Of a stretch of 11,127 nucleotides of DNA, positions 6,582 through 11,127 are shown piece after piece. Made by a program: the position numbers and the translations under genes. Each line of letters starts with the position of its first letter. Positions within the stretch are counted from its first letter, which is position 1. The notes beneath the pieces were generated by a model that saw only the letters and a list, made by a program, of their open reading frames with translations, was not told the DNA's origin and searched no databases. Source of the stretch: Deltaproteobacteria bacterium (GTDB lineage Bacteria > Desulfobacterota > Binatia > Binatales > Binataceae); NCBI GenBank assembly GCA_021799555.1, contig JAJZAG010000098.1, positions 1 to 11,127 on the forward strand, written 5' to 3'.

Positions 6582-7373
6582 TCATGGCAGAATGGCAAAG
6601 CATCGCGTCGGTCCGCCCGTGCCTTTGCCAATCTTCATCGGGATGCAGAAAATTGTAGCGCCCTTGGGCGGTAATTTATCCACATTCGCCACATTTTCGA
6701 AGCCTGGCTTGTTCGCGCCGAGCCAGATTCGATGCACCGGGAAGTCCTTCGAGATGCCCGGATCCATGCTCGCGGTGTCGATCGCGATTGCGGCGGCCTT
6801 GCGATTTTTGAGAATCCAGCTCACCGCTTCGGGCGAGAACCCGGGGAAACGTAATCCGGCTACGTCGCCGGGTTTATCGGTTCCCATATATCGTTTCTTA
6901 TCCGGCCAATATCTGCCCCATCCGGAGTGCGCAACAACGATAGCGCCGTCCGGGATTCGCCCGTAAACGGCCTCGTAGCGCTCCAGGTCAGCGACGCTGA
7001 TGGTGACGTTGCGATCTTTCGCGGCTCGCGCGGAGAAATCGACCACCGCCGCTGGACCGATGCAGCTCGCGAGCGGAACCTGATCGAGCGTCAACCCTTG
7101 CCGATTGAAGTGAATCGGCGCGTCGGCGTGCGTTCCGCCATGTTCAGGCGCGGAATAATTCGCCGACGAATAAAAATAGTGTCCGGGAGTTTCGCCGTAG
7201 GTCTCGAACTTGTGCTCGAAGTGTCCCTCGGTGGGCCAATAGATCGTCGTCGCGTCAAACGTGTAGGTCAGGTCGATGACTTTAGACGGGTCGATCGTCT
7301 CGGCGCCCAAGCCGTTCTTCGCAATCATCAGGAGCAATATAACCGGAAACGCAATCGCCGTGCGTCTCGTCAT
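6582..7373 (-). CDS. Exported cyclase/kynurenine formamidase-like hydrolase (PF04199 type)
   Basis: This 263-aa protein belongs to the cyclase family, which includes KynB kynurenine formamidase and isatin hydrolase: metal-dependent enzymes that open amide or lactam bonds. The signature H-G-G-T-H-A-D-A-P-I-H-F (residues 78-89) gives His78, His82, Asp84 and His88 as likely metal ligands or catalytic residues. D-T-A-S-M-D-P-G (199-206) is the second conserved block. Unlike typical KynB, it begins with a signal peptide: M-T-R-R, a hydrophobic stretch to about residue 18, then N-G-L-G-A-E with likely cleavage near Ala24, so it is probably periplasmic. The frame is open further upstream, but ATG 7373 has GGAGG 5 bases away. 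It lies 35 bases after the gamma-glutamyltransferase-like gene and is probably cotranscribed. Substrate is unknown; no tryptophan pathway gene lies nearby, which argues against a standard KynB role. Confidence 0.87.
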   Translation of the reverse strand: MTRRTAIAFPVILLLMIAKNGLGAETIDPSKVIDLTYTFDATTIYWPTEGHFEHKFETYGETPGHYFYSSANYSAPEHGGTHADAPIHFNRQGLTLDQVPLASCIGPAAVVDFSARAAKDRNVTISVADLERYEAVYGRIPDGAIVVAHSGWGRYWPDKKRYMGTDKPGDVAGLRFPGFSPEAVSWILKNRKAAAIAIDTASMDPGISKDFPVHRIWLGANKPGFENVANVDKLPPKGATIFCIPMKIGKGTGGPTRCFAILP

Positions 7374-7408
7374 CGTCGCCTCCGTCACCCGGATCGATTG
7401 GCCGCACT

Positions 7409-9178
7409 CTACCAGCCTACCACCTGCGCGGGCATCACGGGCTGAGCCTGACCGCGCGGGTCGCATCCGCCGCTCACCAATCCCGCCGCGCGATTGACCG
7501 AAACCGCGAGCACGTGGCCTTCCGACCACGGCGGGCGCACCTCGATAGTATGACCACGCGCGGCGAGTTCGGCACGTACCTGCGGATCGATGCGCTCTTC
7601 GAGCCGCAGCACGCCGGGGATCGCGCTGTGCGGGTAGAAGGTCGAAGGAAAGTGCGGCGTCGAAAACTTGGGCGCCTCGATCGCCGCCTGTAAGTCCATA
7701 CCGAAGTCAACCGTGTTCAGGAAAAACTGAAACGTCCACTGGTCCTGCTGATCGCCGCCCGGGGTACCGAACGCGAGATATGGCTCGCCCGCGCGCGTCG
7801 CGAGCGACGGCGACAAAGTAGTGCGAGGCCGCTTTTTGGGAACGAGCGAATTCGGATGATTCTCGTCGAGGTAGAAGGTCTGCAACCGGGTCCCAAGCGG
7901 AAATCCCAGCGCGGCAATCACCGGCGAGCTTGGTATCCATCCTCCGCTCGCTGTGACGGCGATCATATTTCCAGCCCGATCGCACGCGGTGACGTGGACG
8001 GTGCCCGGACCCCACGGGCGCGACTGCCCAGCCGCGGTTTCGCGCAGCGCGTGCATCGCGACCGGATCCCCCGGCCGCTGATCGTGCGATGCATGGCGCG
8101 GATCGATAAGCCCACGGCGCAACTCGGCATACTGCGGCGACAACAGCGCATCGAGCGGAACGCGCGTGAATTCGGGATCGGCGTAATAGGCCTCGCGGTC
8201 GGCGAAGGCCAACTTCGCCGACTCGATCACGGTGTGGATGTACTCGGCCGAGTTATGGCCCATCGCAAGGAGATTGAAACCCTCGAGTATCCGAAGCTGC
8301 TGCAGGAATACGGGGCCTTGCGACCACGGTCCGCATTTGAAGACCGTCACGCCGCGGTAATCGACGCTGGCGGGCGCTTCGATTCTGGTCATGAATTCGT
8401 TGAGATCGGATTCGGAAAGCATTCCGTCCTGCGCGTCCGACCATGCGGCGATCTCGCGCGCGATATCGCCGCGGTAAAAGCGAGCGAGCGCCGCCTCCAG
8501 CGCGGGCTTGCGTCCCCGTCCCTTCGCGGCCGACTCGGAATCAAGGAGGCGGCGAAAGAAGCCCGCCAAGGCGGGATTGCGGATGATATCGCCCGGGTTC
8601 GGTATTTTTCCGCCGGGCAGGTAGACTTCAGCCGACGACGGCCATCGCGTCAGAAACCGCTCGGCGTAGTCGCGCAGCGACGCTCCCGCACCCGCCTGGA
8701 ATTGCTCGCCGCCGTCGCAGGGCTCGCCGCACAGTCCGACGTGCATCGGAAATCCGTCGTCGGCAAGCTCGAGGGCCGGCTCAAGAACCTCCGCCAGCGC
8801 CATGGTACCAAACTCCGACAGCGCCGTGATTAGCGCGCCAAGCGCGGCGGGAACGCCAGCGGCGAGCAGCCCGGAGCCGGGGATTAAATCCTTGCCGAGC
8901 GCTCGAAACTGCGCGATCGTCGCGCGCTTGGGTGCGATCATATTCCCGTTGATCGCGACCACCCTCCGGGCATTTGCCGAGTAGATGAGCATCGGCGCTT
9001 CTCCGCCGATCGTGTGCATATGTGGATTGACGACACCTTCGACAAAGGTGCCTGCGACAGCCGCATCGATCGCATTTCCGCCTTTTGCGAAAATTCGTGC
9101 TCCCGCAGCTGCGGAAAGGTAGTGCTGCGTGGCGATCACAGCCTGACGGCCCATCACGAGGGGATAGATGGTGGACAT
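7409..9178 (-). CDS. Gamma-glutamyltransferase family Ntn hydrolase
   Basis: This 589-aa protein (from ATG 9178) has the gamma-glutamyltransferase fold, in which autocleavage frees an N-terminal catalytic Thr. The N-terminal part has A-x-G-A-R-I-F-A-K-G-G-N-A-I-D-A-A-V-A, the family hallmark. The cleavage site is in G-P-G-T-V-H-V-T-A-C-D-R-A-G-N, with nucleophile Thr393 counted from this start. Downstream come R-T-T-L-S-P-S-L, where classical enzymes have S-S-M-S-P, and F-G-T-P-G-G-D-Q-Q-D-Q-W. No signal peptide is seen, unlike periplasmic Ggt; it is closer to YwrD or HpxW-like (oxamate amidohydrolase) members. An in-frame GTG at 9187 is possible, but GAGGTG is 6 bases before the ATG. It is the first gene of a pair with the exported cyclase. 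Glutathione or another amide could be the substrate; I cannot say which. Confidence 0.9.
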   Translation of the reverse strand: MSTIYPLVMGRQAVIATQHYLSAAAGARIFAKGGNAIDAAVAGTFVEGVVNPHMHTIGGEAPMLIYSANARRVVAINGNMIAPKRATIAQFRALGKDLIPGSGLLAAGVPAALGALITALSEFGTMALAEVLEPALELADDGFPMHVGLCGEPCDGGEQFQAGAGASLRDYAERFLTRWPSSAEVYLPGGKIPNPGDIIRNPALAGFFRRLLDSESAAKGRGRKPALEAALARFYRGDIAREIAAWSDAQDGMLSESDLNEFMTRIEAPASVDYRGVTVFKCGPWSQGPVFLQQLRILEGFNLLAMGHNSAEYIHTVIESAKLAFADREAYYADPEFTRVPLDALLSPQYAELRRGLIDPRHASHDQRPGDPVAMHALRETAAGQSRPWGPGTVHVTACDRAGNMIAVTASGGWIPSSPVIAALGFPLGTRLQTFYLDENHPNSLVPKKRPRTTLSPSLATRAGEPYLAFGTPGGDQQDQWTFQFFLNTVDFGMDLQAAIEAPKFSTPHFPSTFYPHSAIPGVLRLEERIDPQVRAELAARGHTIEVRPPWSEGHVLAVSVNRAAGLVSGGCDPRGQAQPVMPAQVVGW

Positions 9179-9187
9179 CGCGGGCAC

Positions 9188-9497
9188 CTCGCCTGAGGAA
9201 GAAAATTAGGAGCGTCGCCGGCTTTCGCCAAATGCGACACCGCACGACGCATATGGTTACAGACCTGCCGCGAAAACGCGCACAAAGCAAGCCTGCAACT
9301 TGTTTCACGTCTGCAATCGGCGTTTGAAATTGCGAAAAACGGGTCTTTCCACGTGAGAAGTAAAGATTTCCACAAGCTGGGGAAAACGAATTAAGCCCCC
9401 TCTATAGCCGTCTAAATTTCAGGCGCGATGCTTGCTACAATGAATCGCAGGTGGATGAGGATACTTACGACCGGACTGGCGCGATGAGGACAACACG
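9188..9497. other. 310-base intergenic region between divergent genes
   Basis: This stretch is more AT-rich than its surroundings and separates the gamma-glutamyltransferase-like operon (-) from the small gene (+). It holds the extended -10 promoter listed below, two TTTCCAC heptamers 21 bases apart (9346-9352 and 9367-9373) and a CACGTG palindrome (9351 region). No ORF with a credible start and no tRNA-like structure was seen. A promoter for the leftward operon is expected but not identified. Confidence 0.6.
9433..9441 (+). promoter_or_regulatory. Extended -10 promoter of the small gene
   Basis: TGC-TACAAT (9433-9441) matches the extended -10 form TGnTATAAT with one change. The -35 position, about 9413-9418, reads TAAATT and is poor, as is tolerated with an extended -10. 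It would give a leader of roughly 50 bases before the ATG at 9498. Confidence 0.5.
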
Positions 9498-9704
9498 ATG
9501 ATTGCCAGCACGAACATCGAGGCGGTGGTGGGGCGAAATTGCCGATTACTGAGACCCGTACGCGATCACGAAGGTCGCAATCGTTTCAGTGAAAAACCAC
9601 GAATCCTGCGCGAGGTGATTAACCTGGGACGGCACATGTACCTCGTTCAGTTCGACGACGGAGCCACCACCTTCCTATTTCCAGACGAAGTGACGCTGGA
9701 GTAG
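9498..9704 (+). CDS. Small protein of unknown function (68 aa)
   Basis: I do not recognise this protein. It has an ATG start, a GAGGA ribosome binding site 7 bases upstream, an extended -10 promoter about 57 bases upstream and a hairpin after the stop, so it looks like a real single-gene transcription unit. The sequence has no signal peptide or membrane segment. The first half is basic (R-N-C-R-L-L-R-P-V-R and R-F-S-E-K-P-R). The second half has L-G-R-H-M-Y-L-V-Q-F-D-D-G-A-T-T-F-L-F-P, then D-E-V. Alternating strands joined by a D-D-G turn suggest a small SH3-like beta barrel, as in short RNA- or protein-binding modules. That fold guess comes only from the residue pattern. Function is not assigned. 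Confidence 0.7.
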   Translation: MIASTNIEAVVGRNCRLLRPVRDHEGRNRFSEKPRILREVINLGRHMYLVQFDDGATTFLFPDEVTLE

Positions 9705-9716
9705 GGGACGAAGGCA

Positions 9717-9735
9717 TCCGGCGCCTTGCGCCGGA
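9717..9735 (+). terminator. Terminator of the small gene
   Basis: An 8-bp perfect stem TCCGGCGC/GCGCCGGA with a 3-base loop, starting 12 bases after the stop at 9704, is followed by CTTTCT. The T tract is short, so the terminator is of moderate strength. Confidence 0.65.
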
Positions 9736-9760
9736 CTTTCTCCGCATCAACACATATAAC

Positions 9761-9805
9761 CGGCGTGGACTTCCTTCGCGAATTCGCGCAGGGAGTTCAT
9801 CGCCG
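9761..9805. terminator. Long imperfect inverted repeat between convergent genes, likely terminator
   Basis: A 45-base inverted repeat has CGGCG at 9761-9765 and CGCCG at 9801-9805 as outer arms and the perfect palindrome CGCGAATTCGCG (9777-9788) at the centre. In between are about 8 matched pairs, three mismatches and one bulge. On the - strand it begins 7 bases after the NUDIX stop and is followed by TTATATGTGTT. On the + strand two of the mismatches become G-U pairs and TTT follows. It probably ends the NUDIX transcript and may back up the terminator at 9717. Confidence 0.5.
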
Positions 9806-9811
9806 TTTCGG

Positions 9812-10351
9812 TCACTGGCCGGAAGGCGCCAGTGAGGCCATAAAGTCGCGGGTGCGATAGAGCGCTACGATCGTTTTCGCGTCGATAATCTCTCCCCGCT
9901 CAATCATCGCGAAGGTTTCCACAAAGGCGACGCGGCTCACCTTGACGACTTCGTCATGGTCGAGTGTGCCCTGACCGGGCGACAACTCGCGTGCAAGATA
10001 CAGCTCGATCCGCTCGTCGCAGAAACTCGGGATTGTTACAATCCCGCCCAAGTGATCCCATTGCGCCGCAGCCAATCCCGCCTCTTCGCCAAGTTCCCGC
10101 TGCGCGCAGGCGATCGGCTGCTCGCCCGCGTTGCGGCATCCTGCCGGGATTTCCCAAATCCACGCCCCGATCGCCTGCCGCCATTGCCGCAGCATCGCGA
10201 CCGTTCCGTCGGTGTCGAGCGCGACGATTGCCGCGGCGCCCGGATGCCGGATTATGGCCAGATCCACAGTGACCCCATTAGGTAAGGTCGCGGTTTCGAC
10301 TCCGAGATCGACGACGCCGAGCTTGAGAACCGGACGGCGGATGGTATCCAT
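9812..10351 (-). CDS. NUDIX hydrolase, ADP-ribose pyrophosphatase-like
   Basis: This 179-aa protein has a complete Nudix box G-x5-E-x7-R-E-L-G-E-E-A-G-L (G-C-R-N-A-G-E through A-G-L), whose Glu residues bind Mg2+ or Mn2+ for cleavage of nucleoside diphosphate-X compounds. The flanks fit the ADP-ribose/ADP-sugar pyrophosphatase (NudF/ADPRase) type. V-A-M-L-R-Q-W-R comes before I-W-E-I-P-A-G, and I-P-S-F-C-D-E-R follows the box. A role in clearing ADP-ribose or ADP-sugars is likely, but the substrate is not fixed by sequence alone. ATG 10351 was chosen over a TTG at 10387; GGGGAT lies 9 bases upstream, a weak ribosome binding site. It is divergent from the DsbA-like gene, with a 94-base shared upstream region. 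The stop lies just before the long inverted repeat at 9761-9805. Confidence 0.88.
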   Translation of the reverse strand: MDTIRRPVLKLGVVDLGVETATLPNGVTVDLAIIRHPGAAAIVALDTDGTVAMLRQWRQAIGAWIWEIPAGCRNAGEQPIACAQRELGEEAGLAAAQWDHLGGIVTIPSFCDERIELYLARELSPGQGTLDHDEVVKVSRVAFVETFAMIERGEIIDAKTIVALYRTRDFMASLAPSGQ

Positions 10352-10445
10352 GCAGGCATGATCCCCGTCGGCGAGGGCAGCGTGCAAGGGCGCGCTTATT
10401 TGCGTGTCTTCGCGCGAGCGGTCAATAATTGCGCAAGCAACCGCG

Positions 10446-11051
10446 ATGCCCCGGATCGTAATTCCAATATTCTTCGATTACGCTTCGACGCTGTGCTACA
10501 TCGCATGGCGCATTGTGCGCGAACTCGAGCCCGAACTCGGCTTTGAAGCGCTGTGGAAGGGTGTGCCGATCGCGCTGCGCGACCATCGTGCAATAGCGGG
10601 CCGCGCGATCACCGAGCTCGAACGCCAGAAGGTGCTGATGGTTGCCGCCGAGACCGGGATAGCGGTCACACCGCTTGCGCGATGGATCGATTCATCCGCC
10701 GCGCTCGAGGGCTCGGAACTCGCGCGCGACGCCGGAGTGTTCGCCGCCTATCACGAAGCCGTGTTTCGCGCCGCGTTCGAGGATCGCGCCGACATCGCAG
10801 CGCCCGCGACGCTCGACGAAATCGCAGGGCGCGCCGGGATGGATCCGGTCAAGTTTCACGAGGACGTGGAGAGCCGCCGGATGTCGTCACGGATCGCCGC
10901 GCACAAGCGCGAAGCCGACGAGCACTCGGCGCTCGGCTATCCGACTTTCATCTTGGGCGATTTTCCGATGATAGGAATTCAGCCCGCCGATACGATGCGC
11001 TTGCTGCTCGCGCGCTTCATGCGCCAGCGCGCATCCGAACCGCAGGCTTAG
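10446..11051 (+). CDS. DsbA/FrnE-like thioredoxin-fold oxidoreductase
   Basis: This 201-aa protein has the layout of the DsbA family FrnE/2-hydroxychromene-2-carboxylate isomerase branch. A first strand I-V-I-P-I-F-F-D-Y leads to the active-site loop S-T-L-C-Y-I-A (Ser14-Cys17). A long helical insert spans about residues 45-150, and then comes the cis-Pro loop G-Y-P-T-F-I-L-G (Pro166) with G-I-Q-P. FrnE proteins have C-x-x-C at the first site; here the first Cys is Ser, giving S-x-x-C. That makes a simple dithiol oxidoreductase unlikely and points to glutathione-type or isomerase chemistry, or a lost redox function. No signal peptide is present, so it is probably cytoplasmic. ATG 10446 was chosen because the thioredoxin strand starts right after it; a GTG at 10404 is possible, and neither has a clear ribosome binding site. 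The stop overlaps the stop of a probable convergent gene. Confidence 0.82.
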   Translation: MPRIVIPIFFDYASTLCYIAWRIVRELEPELGFEALWKGVPIALRDHRAIAGRAITELERQKVLMVAAETGIAVTPLARWIDSSAALEGSELARDAGVFAAYHEAVFRAAFEDRADIAAPATLDEIAGRAGMDPVKFHEDVESRRMSSRIAAHKREADEHSALGYPTFILGDFPMIGIQPADTMRLLLARFMRQRASEPQA

Positions 11052-11127
11052 ACGCGGCGCGCGGAGATCAGCAGGAACGGAGGCCGCCGCCGTTCTTCGA
11101 GCGCTTCGGGGCGCGTCCGCACGAACT
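11048..11127 (-). CDS. C-terminal end of a - strand gene, possibly a methyltransferase (partial)
   Basis: The last bases, read on the - strand, give 26 codons ending in TAA at 11050-11048, with residues R-P-E-A-L-E-E-R-R-R-P-P-F-L-L-I-S-A-R-R near the end. A terminal P-P-F-L-L-I-S-A-R pattern resembles the last beta strand of class I SAM-dependent methyltransferases. The stop overlaps the stop of the DsbA-like gene by 2-3 bases. The rest of the gene lies beyond the window, so both the gene and its product are tentative. Confidence 0.35.
   Translation of the reverse strand, partial: FVRTRPEALEERRRPPFLLISARRV

Noticed and set aside
6676..6684. Exact DnaA-box sequence TTATCCACA
   Set aside because: It is a single copy inside the coding part of the cyclase gene, where it encodes ordinary residues. 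No cluster of boxes, AT-rich unwinding region or dnaA/dnaN gene is nearby.
7856..8833. + strand open frame of 325 codons opposite the gamma-glutamyltransferase-like gene
   Set aside because: Antisense to a gene with clear family motifs, Arg-rich shadow composition, no ribosome binding site or domain.
9764..9859. Short GTG-started + strand frame of about 31 codons over the NUDIX 3' end
   Set aside because: No ribosome binding site; it overlaps the inverted repeat and the antisense of the NUDIX gene.

Overview
The window is a G+C-rich bacterial chromosome segment. It has no rRNA, tRNA, phage, insertion sequence or CRISPR signal that I can see. The order delta-prime subunit (holB), PSP1/RicT-type protein, methionyl-tRNA synthetase and TatD nuclease is an old conserved housekeeping neighbourhood. 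With the high G+C and the lipoprotein types, it suggests a soil or environmental bacterium of the former Deltaproteobacteria or a nearby phylum such as Binatota. That placement is an inference and is weak.

Region 1 (1-3807, + strand) is the housekeeping run: the C-terminal part of holB, a RicT-like Cys-rich PSP1 protein, a short-form metG and tatD, with gaps of about 40 bases or less. Region 2 (3859-5171, + strand) is the most interesting part. A small ECF-type sigma factor overlaps by ATGA the start of an O6-alkylguanine-DNA alkyltransferase. That enzyme carries at its C-terminus the four-cysteine zinc/methyl-acceptor motif normally found at the N-terminus of Ada. This looks like a rearranged Ada coupled to its own sigma factor, possibly an alkylation-damage response unit. 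A perfect 18-bp-stem terminator (5218-5257) ends it and also serves the convergent genes.

Region 3 (5279-6403, - strand) holds three tandem paralogous glycine-zipper lipoproteins with Gln-rich helical tails, each with its own good ribosome binding site. Region 4 (6582-9178, - strand) is a two-gene operon: a gamma-glutamyltransferase-family Ntn hydrolase followed by an exported cyclase/formamidase-family metal hydrolase. Together they suggest hydrolysis of amide or lactam compounds, substrate unknown.

Region 5 (9188-11127) has a 310-base intergenic stretch with an extended -10 promoter for a 68-aa protein of unknown function. It then has two adjacent hairpins between convergent genes, a NUDIX hydrolase of the ADP-ribose pyrophosphatase type (- strand), and a divergent DsbA/FrnE-like thioredoxin-fold protein in which the first active-site Cys is Ser. 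At the right edge is the probable last 26 codons of another - strand gene.
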